In this document: positions 27,493 through 35,674 of the stretch, one piece after another
Numbering within the stretch: the stretch's first letter is position 1
Layout of the letters: each line of letters opens with the position of its first letter
NCBI GenBank assembly: GCA_031286695.1
Contig: JAITTY010000011.1
Span: forward strand, 310,001 to 374,000
Source of the DNA: Sphingobacterium sp.
GTDB taxonomy: Bacteria > Bacteroidota > Bacteroidia > Sphingobacteriales > Sphingobacteriaceae
Length of the DNA: 64,000 bases
Reading direction: 5' to 3'
Notes under the pieces: generated by a model
Database searches by the model: none
Seen by the model: only the letters and a program-made list of their open reading frames with translations
What the model was told of the DNA's origin: nothing
Made by a program: the position numbers and the translations under genes

Positions 27493-27611
27493 AAAATAGC
27501 CCTTTTTTTCTGAAAGTGCCTGATCTTATTGGCCAGGAAGAACCTTCAGTTTGCTTTCATTGCTGTTGGTGTCTGCGAAGTCATGAAGGTTTTGAGGAGA
27601 AAGGCTATTTT
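27493..27611. repeat. 9-bp inverted repeats flanking copy 3 of the dispersed repeat
   Basis: AAAATAGCC at 27493-27501 and GGCTATTTT at 27603-27611 are perfect inverted repeats that enclose the 84-bp repeat core. The whole 119-base unit could fold into a long imperfect hairpin or represent a small mobile unit with terminal inverted repeats. Confidence 0.6.
27510..27593 (+). repeat. Dispersed intergenic repeat, copy 3 (84-bp core)
   Basis: Identical to 10153-10236 except at three positions, in the same orientation on the plus strand, and likewise preceded by CC and a T run. It lies in the divergent gap between addA and rpsP (27397-27839). The gap also holds an imperfect hairpin (ACAGGG..TTAGC at 27672-27689 with GCTAA..CCCTGT at 27712-27722) and the rpsP promoter. 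Confidence 0.9.
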
Positions 27612-27773
27612 GTACACTGATTTTTAAAGACTTATTTTAACTGCTGAATAGCAAGAACAAAACATTGGAGAACAGGGGCGGTGTTTAGCCTAAAAGCGGA
27701 TACTGAAAGAAGCTAACCCTGTCGTTTTCAGTGAATTTTTATCAAATAATAATGATGATTAAAAAAAAATAAC

Positions 27774-27781
27774 TATCTTTG
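27774..27781 (+). promoter_or_regulatory. rpsP: -7 promoter element of rpsP-rimM
   Basis: TATCTTTG matches TAnnTTTG 58 bases ahead of the rpsP ATG. No strong -33 is seen. Confidence 0.55.
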
Positions 27782-27839
27782 CATCCCCTCTAGCATGAAG
27801 CTCGGGGGATATGTTGAATACATAAAATAAAATTAAAAA

Positions 27840-28361
27840 ATGGCAACTAAAATCAGATTGCAAAGACACGGTAAAAAAGGACGTCCTTTTTACCACGTAG
27901 TCGTAGCGGATTCTCGCGCTCCACGTGACGGTAAATTCATCGAACGTATTGGTTCTTACAACCCAAACACAAATCCAGCAACTATCGTTTTGGATTTTGA
28001 AAAAGCTTTGGATTGGATGAATAAAGGTGCTCAACCAACTGACACAGCTCGTGCTATCCTTTCTTACAAAGGTGTTCTTTACAAGAAACACTTGCAAGGT
28101 GGTGTGAAAAAAGGTGCTTTTGATGAAGCTGCTGCTGAAGCTAAATTTACAGCTTGGACTGAAGCTAATGATGCAAGAATCTCTGGTAAAAAAGATGGTT
28201 TAGCACAAACTAAAGCTGAAGCTAAAAAAGCTGCTTTAGTAGCTGAAGCTAAGAAAAAAGAAGAAAAAGCTGCTGCTGTAGCTGCTAAAAATGCTCCTGT
28301 AGCGGAAGAAACTGCTGCTGAAGAGACTGAAGCTCCTGCATCAGAAGAAACTGAAGGTTAA
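27840..28361 (+). CDS. rpsP: 30S ribosomal protein S16 with long C-terminal extension
   Basis: Residues 1-85 are a standard S16 domain (ATKIRLQRHGKKGRPFYHVVVADSRAPRDGKFIERIG). The full product has 173 residues, about twice the length of E. coli S16. The remainder is a low-complexity helical, Ala/Lys/Glu-rich tail (EAKKAALVAEAKKKEEKAAAV) ending in an acidic EETAAEETEAPASEETEG segment. Such tails occur in Bacteroidota S16. It is the first gene of an operon with rimM, with a hairpin between them. Confidence 0.96.
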   Translation: MATKIRLQRHGKKGRPFYHVVVADSRAPRDGKFIERIGSYNPNTNPATIVLDFEKALDWMNKGAQPTDTARAILSYKGVLYKKHLQGGVKKGAFDEAAAEAKFTAWTEANDARISGKKDGLAQTKAEAKKAALVAEAKKKEEKAAAVAAKNAPVAEETAAEETEAPASEETEG

Positions 28362-28381
28362 TTCTTTCATAAAGTATTCGA

Positions 28382-28414
28382 GAAAGCCGACTCAATCTTG
28401 AGCCGGCTTTTTTT
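28382..28414 (+). terminator. Hairpin with T tract between rpsP and rimM
   Basis: AAAGCCGACTCA pairs with TGAGCCGGCTTT, followed by T residues. It should reduce read-through into rimM and so set a high S16 to RimM ratio. Confidence 0.75.
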
Positions 28415-28479
28415 GAAACAGCCAATAGGCAAATGGTTTGCCAAATCATGTCTCACATCTAATTGCTAAATACGAAAAT

Positions 28480-29004
28480 ATGACTATTGATCAAAGCTTT
28501 TACATCGGTTATGTCAGTAAAACAAGAGGTCTTAAAGGAGAGGTACAATTGTTTTTTGAATTCGAGGAATACGAGAGTCTGGATATGGATGTTGTCTTCG
28601 TAGAAGTCAACAAAAAGCTTGTTCCCTATTTTGTTGATACGATTAAATTTCAAAAAAATAGTACAGCTTATGTGACATTTGAGGATGTAGATCATATCGA
28701 TAAGGCTCAGGTACTCGTTCGTAAAAAATTATATCTATCCAATGATAAAATGCCTGAGCGCGATCCAGATGATTTTAGGTATACTGATTTAATCGGTTTT
28801 TTAGTGATCGATGAAAGCCATGGTGAACTGGGTGAAATAACAGATGTTCAGGAATTTCCGCAACAATTTGTCGCAACAGTCGATATGGATGGCAAAGAGC
28901 TGATGTTCCCTTTATCGGACGATTTAATCTTAGGAATCGATGGTGAAGAGCAGATCATTGAAGTCGAATTGCCAGAGGGTTTAGTGGATCTCTATAAAGA
29001 ATAA
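28480..29004 (+). CDS. rimM: 16S rRNA processing/ribosome maturation factor RimM
   Basis: The protein has 174 residues from the ATG at 28480 (MTIDQSFYIGYVSKTRGLKGEVQ). An upstream in-frame TTG at 28438 is rejected because it would precede the conserved N-terminus by 14 residues of unrelated sequence. Two domains are seen: the RimM N-domain (YIGYVSKTRGLKGEVQLFFEF) and a PRC-barrel (DLIGFLVIDESHGELGEITDVQEFPQQFVATV with MFPLSDDLI). It assists maturation of the 30S head and binds S19. The trmD and rplS genes that follow rimM in many bacteria are absent here. Confidence 0.93.
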   Translation: MTIDQSFYIGYVSKTRGLKGEVQLFFEFEEYESLDMDVVFVEVNKKLVPYFVDTIKFQKNSTAYVTFEDVDHIDKAQVLVRKKLYLSNDKMPERDPDDFRYTDLIGFLVIDESHGELGEITDVQEFPQQFVATVDMDGKELMFPLSDDLILGIDGEEQIIEVELPEGLVDLYKE

Positions 29005-29102
29005 GCTATCCCCGAGCTTATTCAAATGAATAACGATATACTATAACTATTGCAGTAATTTCTTATCTTGGTTCGTGTATTATTATTGGCCATAATTATT
29101 AA

Positions 29103-29960
29103 TTGATTTTGAAACCGTTATTACTGCTGCTATTCACATTTTCGTTGTCTTCTTGTGCTTTCTTTGGAAAGAAAAAGGAGTTTCCTGAAGGCAATTACCA
29201 AATGATATTTGGTTATTCAAATGAAGAGTATCGTAAATTAAAAAGCGAATCTCCCCAAAATGTGGAGGCAGATACCTATGGTAATGATCCTACTATATAC
29301 CGATCCTTTCTCTCACTTCATGATAAAGACGAGTTTGTCCTGGCGATTGATGATATCTTACTTTTCGGCAAGTATAGATTCAATGGAGATCGATTAGAAT
29401 TGACTGATGAGAAAAAAGGCAGCGTCGCATTGGATATTATTAAGGTAAAAGATGGTTTTGTTCAGCTGAGAGGTGATTTTTCACAGTTTAACTCAGCACG
29501 TGTCCCCACTACCGAAAGACTTTATATCAATTTTGCGTTAGATAAAACCCTTGTTCGGGAGACGCCCAGTAAATTTGATAGCCAAGTGAATCTCTGGCGG
29601 AACGCGCCTGTAAAATCAGAAAATGAAAAGGAGATAAAAGCCAGAGCTTTGAATTTTGTAGATTATTCTATCGCTTATTTTCAGCATATATCAAGTTCCG
29701 GTACACATCACGATTATCGAATGGATGGTGTTGAATCGCCAATTATCTATGCTGAGAATGGTATTGTGCTAAAGCAGTGGGCAGACGTTCCTGCATCATG
29801 GAAAGAATTGTTTTACAACGAACAGAATGCATTGCTCGCTTATCAATATTTATTTGATGGTTTTAAATATGGGTCGAAAGAGGAGTATCATGTTACAGGG
29901 CTCTTATTGATCACATTTTATCTCAAAAATCTACGGAATTCCCTGGCGACTAATCTTTAG
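29103..29960 (+). CDS. Hypothetical lipoprotein (TTG start)
   Basis: The protein has 285 residues. A signal peptide with lipobox LSSC puts the lipidated cysteine at about residue 18 (LLLLLFTFSLSSCAFFGKKK). In frame a stop lies directly upstream (29100-29102) and no ATG or GTG exists at the N-terminus, so translation must start at TTG 29103 or TTG 29109. I recognise no named domain. The mature part is mixed alpha/beta with many charged residues, and contains HDKDEFVLAIDDILLFGKYRFNGDRLEL and a helical C-terminal region. It follows rimM after 98 bases, with no terminator between them, and may be co-transcribed. Confidence 0.7.
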   Translation: MILKPLLLLLFTFSLSSCAFFGKKKEFPEGNYQMIFGYSNEEYRKLKSESPQNVEADTYGNDPTIYRSFLSLHDKDEFVLAIDDILLFGKYRFNGDRLELTDEKKGSVALDIIKVKDGFVQLRGDFSQFNSARVPTTERLYINFALDKTLVRETPSKFDSQVNLWRNAPVKSENEKEIKARALNFVDYSIAYFQHISSSGTHHDYRMDGVESPIIYAENGIVLKQWADVPASWKELFYNEQNALLAYQYLFDGFKYGSKEEYHVTGLLLITFYLKNLRNSLATNL

Positions 29961-30139
29961 TCAACTGTTATGATTCAGTCAATATCTTCTTAGTCCATGA
30001 ACCTCAATCGCTACTTTCACCTATTTTTTTAAAATCGTCGGTTTTTGGTGGCGTGTAAATTCCTGTTGTTGCCTGGGAATAAATCTGAAGCCGTATTTAT
30101 TGCAGTCTTTTTGTCGCTATTTTTGCCTTTTCGAAAAAA

Positions 30140-30147
30140 TATTTTTG
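30140..30147 (+). promoter_or_regulatory. -7 promoter element ahead of the SAM-I riboswitch
   Basis: TATTTTTG matches TAnnTTTG about 33 bases before the riboswitch. A second match lies at 30118-30125, and which is used is unclear. Confidence 0.45.
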
Positions 30148-30179
30148 TCTTTTGATTTTTTAAAACGATATTAGCAACG

Positions 30180-30278
30180 CTTATAGAGAAAGGCCGAGGG
30201 ACTAGACCCAGTGAAGCCTTAGCAACCTGTATTGTTCAAGGTGCTAAATTCTACCCTGCTCCATGTGGGAAAGATAAG
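30180..30278 (+). promoter_or_regulatory. SAM-I (S-box) riboswitch upstream of metF
   Basis: The aptamer shows the family signature in order: P1 5' strand CTTAT, AGAGAAAGGCCGAGGGACTAG, CCCAGTGAAGCCTTAGCAACC, a short P3/P4 segment with AAGGTGCTAAATTC, and GGGAAAGATAAG closing P1. S-adenosylmethionine binding is expected to lower metF expression. The expression platform is 30279-30350. Segments ACAT..AAACG and CGTTT..ATGT (30281-30325) can pair, and a small AAACT/AGTTT hairpin abuts the ATG, so translational rather than transcriptional control is possible. Confidence 0.92.
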
Positions 30279-30350
30279 TTACATGTAGATAAACGATTCC
30301 TCGACTTGTGCGTTTCGATGTAAGCCAACCAAACTAAAAACAGTTTTTTA

Positions 30351-31307
30351 ATGAAGATTATCGATCATATCCAGAATGCCAAAGGAAAGACATTGTTTTC
30401 TTTTGAGCTATTGCCACCGGCGAAGGGACAGGGTATCCAAAGTATTTTTAAAACCATGGATGAACTGATGGAGTTTAAGCCCCCTTTTATCGACGTAACC
30501 TACCATCGAGAAGATTATATCTACAAGGAGCATGCGAGTGGATTACTGGAGCGCGTATCTTATCGTAAACGTCCGGGGACAGTGGCGATATGTGCTGCCA
30601 TCATGAATAAATATAAAGTGGATGCCGTTCCTCATTTGATATGTGGTGGTTTTACGAAAGAGGAAACCGAAAATGCACTGATCGATTTGAATTTTTTGGG
30701 TATAGATAACGTTTTGGTATTGCGGGGGGATGCGCGTAAAGGAGATGCCGATTTTATCCCAACCGATGGCGGACATGCTTTTGCAACGGATCTATTGGAA
30801 CAGGTAACTGATATGAATAAAGGGAAGTATCTGCATGAAGATATTATCACATCAGAGAAGACTGATTTTTGCATCGGCGTAGCGGGGTATCCCGAAAAGC
30901 ATTTTGAATCACCAAATTTCAACACGGACTTTAAATATCTAAAACAAAAAGTCGATATGGGAGCGGAATTTATTGTGACTCAGATGTTCTTTAATGTCGA
31001 AAAATACAAGGAATTTGTTACAAAATGTAGAGACAATGGAATTCATGTGCCTATTATTCCTGGACTAAAACCATTGACAACGAAAAAGCAATTGGTGACT
31101 TTGCCTCGGATCTTCCATTTAGATATTCCGGAGGAACTAAGTGACGCTGTCGCGGCATGTAAAACGAATGCCGACGTCAGACAAGTCGGCGAGGAGTGGC
31201 TGGTACAGCAATGTCAAGAGCTGATTAAATTTGGCGCTCCGGTATTACATTTCTATACGATGAGTAATCCTGGTCCAACAAAGAAGATTGTTGAAAAGAT
31301 AGCATAA
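30351..31307 (+). CDS. metF: 5,10-methylenetetrahydrofolate reductase
   Basis: The protein has 318 residues. This FAD-dependent enzyme makes 5-methyltetrahydrofolate for methionine synthesis. Motifs include FSFELLPPAKGQG at the N-terminus, DVTYHRE, VPHLICGGFTKEETENALIDL, NVLVLRGDARKGD and GAEFIVTQMFFN; the FAD/folate-contact Glu, Asp and Gln of the TIM barrel are retained. The SAM-I riboswitch directly upstream supports the methionine-cycle role and indicates feedback by S-adenosylmethionine. A terminator follows. Confidence 0.95.
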   Translation: MKIIDHIQNAKGKTLFSFELLPPAKGQGIQSIFKTMDELMEFKPPFIDVTYHREDYIYKEHASGLLERVSYRKRPGTVAICAAIMNKYKVDAVPHLICGGFTKEETENALIDLNFLGIDNVLVLRGDARKGDADFIPTDGGHAFATDLLEQVTDMNKGKYLHEDIITSEKTDFCIGVAGYPEKHFESPNFNTDFKYLKQKVDMGAEFIVTQMFFNVEKYKEFVTKCRDNGIHVPIIPGLKPLTTKKQLVTLPRIFHLDIPEELSDAVAACKTNADVRQVGEEWLVQQCQELIKFGAPVLHFYTMSNPGPTKKIVEKIA

Positions 31308-31317
31308 ATGGTAAACG

Positions 31318-31350
31318 GAAAGGGAGCATATAGGCTCCCTTTCTTGTTCG
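31318..31350 (+). terminator. Terminator after metF
   Basis: GAAAGGGAGC pairs with GCTCCCTTTC around a short loop, followed by TTGTTC. The 231-base gap after metF shows no further gene. Confidence 0.7.
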
Positions 31351-31538
31351 TATACCCCTATGGAAACTGCCATCTGATCTGACTTTTACGGATTTTTTAT
31401 AAACCGACTTATATAACCTGAGTAGCATGTTTATTGTCAGTTATTTGTGTTAAATAGTGTTAATTAACCTATTGGAGTCAAGATAACTTTTTAACTTAAA
31501 GTGCTAAAAAGGATTTTAACAATAGACCAATTGACCTT

Positions 31539-34500
31539 ATGACGTATAACAGATTAAATTCTCTACTCGGTTTTGCTTGCGGAATTATAGCTACATGTGT
31601 GTATATCGCTACGGTAGAAAGGACCGTAAGCTGGTGGGATTGTGGTGAATTTATCGCCTGTGCCTATAAATTGGAGGTGGCACATCAACCCGGAGCACCA
31701 TTGTTTCTTCTTATTCAGAATATATTTTCTAATCTCGCTTTAGGGAATAAGGGGCAGATCGCCTATTGGATGAATATAGGTTCTGCAGTTTGCAGCGGAC
31801 TTACCGTGACCTTTTTATTTTGGACAATAACGGCGATTGCCAAAAAGATACTTAATAAAAACAAACAGGCTTCTTTATCAACCTGTCTGCAGATCTTCGG
31901 CGCAGGAATTGTCGGTGCAATGGCATTTAGTTTCAGCGATTCATTTTGGTATTCGGCAGTAGAATCTGAAGTTTATGCAATGTCTTCCCTATGTACGGCA
32001 GTCGTATTTTGGGCAATTTTAAAGTGGGAAGTCCGCGCAGATGAAGAAGGTAGTGATCGTTGGCTGGTTTTTATTGCTTTTGTTATGGGGCTTTCGATTG
32101 GAGTGCATCTATTAAATCTTTTAGCAATCCCGGCTATCGCAATGGTTGTCTATTTCAGAAGGGCAAACCGGGTTAGTGCGAAAGGGACAATAAAAGCTTT
32201 CCTCGTAGGCGTACTGATCTTGGGCGCAGTTTTGTGGGGAATTATTCAATGGTTAGTCGGTTTAGCGGCTAAAGTGGATCTCTTATTTGTAAACTCACTA
32301 GGAATGGGATTTGGTAGCGGAATTTTCTTCTCTTGCCTATTATTAGGGGGATTGATAATTTATGGTCTATATTATTCCAATAAAAAGCAGAAATATACAC
32401 TCAATACCGCTTTGTTGGTTTTTTGTTTTGTTTTATTTGGATACAGCTCTTACACCATGGTCATGATCCGGGGAAAAGCCAACCCATCCCTTAACAATAA
32501 TGCGCCAGACAATGTATTTTCTTTTTTAGGTTATTTGAGCCGGGAGCAATATATTCGAGAGCCTTTACTCAAAGGACCCTATTATGATTCACAAGCCGTT
32601 GGTGTCGAAAGTAAAACGGGTTATCGTAAAGATGAATCCGGATATATTCCTTTTAGTCAGGTTGATAAGTATAAGTTTGATAAGGAAACTTTCTTTCCAC
32701 GCATATATAGTCAAGATGGGGCCCATCAGGCTTATTATAGAAGTTATCTTAATTTAAAGGAGGGGCAACAGCCACAATTCTCTGATAATTTTAAGTTCTT
32801 TTTTAATTTTCAACTAGGCGATATGTATACCCGCTATTTCTTATGGAATTTTGTTGGTAGACAGAATGACAGGCAAGGATATGGGACCTATAGTGACGGC
32901 AACTGGTTGTCGGGGATCAGACCATTAGATAATTGGCGTTTAGGGGGGCAAGATAAACTCTCCCAATCGCAGGAGCATGATCCGAGCCGGAATACCTATT
33001 TCTTTCTTCCGCTGCTTTTGGGGATCGCTGGTGCGATCTGGTTGTATAAAAACAATAAACCTTATACCTTGGTCTTGACCTTGCTGTTTGTGTTTACGGG
33101 AATAGCGATCGTTGTTTATCTCAACCAAACTCCGATGCAACCTCGGGAACGAGATTATGCTTACGTAGGGTCTTTCTATGCTTTTGCGATCTGGATCGGG
33201 CTGGGGGTAATTGCATTTGTTCGGTTTTTCAACCGTTTTGTACAAACACGGTACGCATTAGCGACGGGTATTTCTTTCGCTTTATTGGGAGGTCCTATTA
33301 TTTTGGCTTATCAAAATTGGGATGATCATAATCGTTCTGAGAAATCGTTGGCAAGGGATATGGCACGTAATTATTTAGAATCCTGTGCTCCAAATGCGAT
33401 CCTATTTACCTATGGAGATCATGATACATTTCCTGTTTGGTATTTGCAAGAAGTGGAGGGAGTACGCCCGGATGTCCGGGTTGTCGTTTTAAGCTATCTC
33501 ACTGGCGATTGGTATATGCAACAGGCTAAGCAACCAACCTATCAAGCGGCAGGTCTCCCTGTGGCGATTCCAGCTGAAAAGACAAAAAAAGGCGTCCGTG
33601 ATTATATTCCTTTTGTGGATAGACAACTTGACAATGCCGTAGATATACAGCAATTATTACAGTTTGTTACATCGGATGACCCGGATTATAAGGTTCAGTT
33701 GAATTCTGGTGATATGGAAAACTATTTCCCTTCCAAGAAAGTCCAATTGCGCATTGATAAAGAGGAGGTGGTTAAGAAAAATGCGGTCCCGGCTTCTTTT
33801 CAAGGAGCTATTGTTTCTGCAATGGAATGGGAAATTCCGAATGATCATCTGACCAGGGCGGATTTAACCTTGTTGTCGGTGCTTGAAAATAATCATTGGG
33901 ACAGACCAATATATTTTTCGAATATGCTACCAAGTGACATAAAATTGGGTTTGGATAAATACCTGGTCAATGAGGGCTTTACATCCCGGTTAATGCCTAT
34001 TACTGCTACAGATCAGTCGATAGGAAAACGAAGTGAGCAGGGAGGGCTAGTTAACATAGAAGCGTTATATAACAATATTATGCATACGTACAATTGGGGT
34101 AATGTTAAAAATGCAAGATACTTGGATACAGATTCGTTTCGCTTTGCAAGCATGTATGCCCGTGATATATTTGGAAAAGCTGCCCGAATGCTCTTGGTCA
34201 ATGGTCAGGTCAAACAAGCTGGAGAAGTAGCAAAAAAAGCATATGATCAATTACCTGATCGTGTATATGCGATGTCGGATGCCATCAATTATGCAGATAT
34301 TATTGACAGTCTGTATCGCTCGGGGCAACCTCAGCTAGCCAACAGGATGATGGACCGAAACCTTGACTATGTTGCTGAAAATATGGAGTATCTACATCAG
34401 TTGGTGTCGGATAAGAAAAACCTGAGCTTCGAGTGGAATGATATTCAGACCGGTTTGGACTCTGTAGACCGGTATAAGGCTATCTTGTTGGAAGCAAAAG

Positions 34501-34568
34501 ATACCAAGCGATTGGCACGAGTTGAGCGCTTGAGACAGCAATATCAAAATTGGTACGGAATAGAATAA
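31539..34568 (+). CDS. DUF2723 integral membrane glycosyltransferase-like protein
   Basis: The protein has 1009 residues and about 11-13 membrane helices in the first ~620 residues, then a soluble C-terminal region with helical TPR-like character (KAYDQLPDRVYAMSDAINYAD). The N-terminal signature ATVERTVSWWDCGEFIACAYKLEVAHQPGAP is typical of DUF2723. Asp34 and Glu37 in WWDCGEF resemble the luminal acidic motif of GT-C glycosyltransferases, and eukaryotic TMEM260 of this family is a protein O-mannosyltransferase. A role in periplasmic O-glycosylation is therefore plausible but not shown here. Confidence 0.82.
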   Translation: MTYNRLNSLLGFACGIIATCVYIATVERTVSWWDCGEFIACAYKLEVAHQPGAPLFLLIQNIFSNLALGNKGQIAYWMNIGSAVCSGLTVTFLFWTITAIAKKILNKNKQASLSTCLQIFGAGIVGAMAFSFSDSFWYSAVESEVYAMSSLCTAVVFWAILKWEVRADEEGSDRWLVFIAFVMGLSIGVHLLNLLAIPAIAMVVYFRRANRVSAKGTIKAFLVGVLILGAVLWGIIQWLVGLAAKVDLLFVNSLGMGFGSGIFFSCLLLGGLIIYGLYYSNKKQKYTLNTALLVFCFVLFGYSSYTMVMIRGKANPSLNNNAPDNVFSFLGYLSREQYIREPLLKGPYYDSQAVGVESKTGYRKDESGYIPFSQVDKYKFDKETFFPRIYSQDGAHQAYYRSYLNLKEGQQPQFSDNFKFFFNFQLGDMYTRYFLWNFVGRQNDRQGYGTYSDGNWLSGIRPLDNWRLGGQDKLSQSQEHDPSRNTYFFLPLLLGIAGAIWLYKNNKPYTLVLTLLFVFTGIAIVVYLNQTPMQPRERDYAYVGSFYAFAIWIGLGVIAFVRFFNRFVQTRYALATGISFALLGGPIILAYQNWDDHNRSEKSLARDMARNYLESCAPNAILFTYGDHDTFPVWYLQEVEGVRPDVRVVVLSYLTGDWYMQQAKQPTYQAAGLPVAIPAEKTKKGVRDYIPFVDRQLDNAVDIQQLLQFVTSDDPDYKVQLNSGDMENYFPSKKVQLRIDKEEVVKKNAVPASFQGAIVSAMEWEIPNDHLTRADLTLLSVLENNHWDRPIYFSNMLPSDIKLGLDKYLVNEGFTSRLMPITATDQSIGKRSEQGGLVNIEALYNNIMHTYNWGNVKNARYLDTDSFRFASMYARDIFGKAARMLLVNGQVKQAGEVAKKAYDQLPDRVYAMSDAINYADIIDSLYRSGQPQLANRMMDRNLDYVAENMEYLHQLVSDKKNLSFEWNDIQTGLDSVDRYKAILLEAKDTKRLARVERLRQQYQNWYGIE

Positions 34569-34650
34569 TTTTGATGATAAACTGAACCAAATTTACCCGG
34601 TCTGCCTAAACGGCAAATTGACCGCTATATTTGAGGTAAAAAAACCAGAT

Positions 34651-34682
34651 GAGGCCTCTTCTAAAATATTGGAAGAGGCCTC
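34651..34682. terminator. Hairpin between DUF2723 gene and OmpW-like gene
   Basis: GAGGCCTCTTC at 34651-34661 pairs with GAAGAGGCCTC at 34672-34682. On the minus strand the stem is soon followed by a T run (A-run at 34637-34644), so it best terminates the OmpW-like transcript. Confidence 0.7.
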
Positions 34683-34714
34683 GATACATATAGGATAGGG
34701 AATGAGCCAAATGA

Positions 34715-35380
34715 TTAGAATTTCATGCCGACTCCAAAGCCGAGCAGGAAGGGGTTGATGTCTACTTTTGCCGGTATGGATAAGTTAGGTGCAAGATTTG
34801 ATGCATCAACATTGACATCGGTTTTTAAAAGAATATACTTCGCATCCAAATTCACGAAATATTTTTCGGATAGCTTAAAATCAATTCCCAGCTGAGTCGC
34901 AAAACCGAAAGCATTATCATATTTTACATTCTTAACCGTTTGTCCCGCATTGACGTTATAGAATATGGTGTAATTTATTCCCGCACCTACATAAGGTTTA
35001 ATGGCACCGTCGGGAAAGAAATGGTATTGTGCAGTCAGTGTGGGAGGAAGGAGCCATACGCTGCCAAGATCGACATTGCTGGATGAACTGCCACCAATGG
35101 CAGTCAGATTTGAACCTGTTGTATTAACTTTATGTTTTGTAGTCCCAAGGATCAATTCCGCAGCAATGTTTTTTGTGAAGAAATAGGTGAAGTCCAGTTC
35201 AGGGATAAATTTCGTATTGATGTCGACGTCTCCGCCTATTGTGTTGATATTGGCCGATTCGTTTGGCATGACTGTCACACCTCTCAGTCTCATTTGCCAG
35301 CGTTGATTAGGGATTGTTTGTGCCTGTAAACTTAATGCGCCCAAGGTGAGGGTTAGTGCAATTAAAAGTAACTTCTTCAT
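34715..35380 (-). CDS. OmpW-family outer-membrane beta-barrel protein
   Basis: The protein has 221 residues from the ATG at 35380 (MKKLLLIALTLTLGALSLQAQ), which starts a clean signal peptide; an upstream in-frame start at 35425 would bury that signal behind 15 residues. The mature part has alternating hydrophobic strands, with typical OmpW segments TIGGDVDINTKFIPELDFTYFFTKNIAAELILGTTKH, VWLLPPTLTAQYHFFPDGAIKPYVGAGINYT and FGFGVGMKF-like ending (LGFGVGMKF) with a C-terminal Phe. It probably forms an 8-strand barrel for small hydrophobic compounds. Confidence 0.87.
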   Translation of the reverse strand: MKKLLLIALTLTLGALSLQAQTIPNQRWQMRLRGVTVMPNESANINTIGGDVDINTKFIPELDFTYFFTKNIAAELILGTTKHKVNTTGSNLTAIGGSSSSNVDLGSVWLLPPTLTAQYHFFPDGAIKPYVGAGINYTIFYNVNAGQTVKNVKYDNAFGFATQLGIDFKLSEKYFVNLDAKYILLKTDVNVDASNLAPNLSIPAKVDINPFLLGFGVGMKF

Positions 35381-35620
35381 ATCGTTAATGGTATTTGTTT
35401 GCTGTAAAACTATTGCTAAAACCACAGCAAAAAAGTGACGATAATCAGGTTGAAAAATGAATGATACAATGCTTTGCTTATTGCAGATGGCGTATCTTTA
35501 TAAATTACTGTTTAAAAAAAGGAAAGTATGGGAAGAAGGGGGCTGGAGTTTAGTTTAGCAAGATTAATGGGGATAGAAATCCTGCATGCCAAAGAATATT
35601 GAATGGATAGGAATGGCTGT

Positions 35621-35661
35621 AAAATAGAACAGGTCGGAATCAATCCGACCTGTTCTATTTT
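35621..35661 (-). terminator. Perfect 18-bp hairpin after glnS
   Basis: AAAATAGAACAGGTCGGA (35621-35638) pairs without mismatch with 35644-35661 around a 5-base loop. It is 14 bases past the glnS stop and ends in TTTT on the minus strand. The rest of the gap to 35380 holds no recognisable gene. Confidence 0.75.
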
Positions 35662-35674
35662 ATAAGTTACGGTT

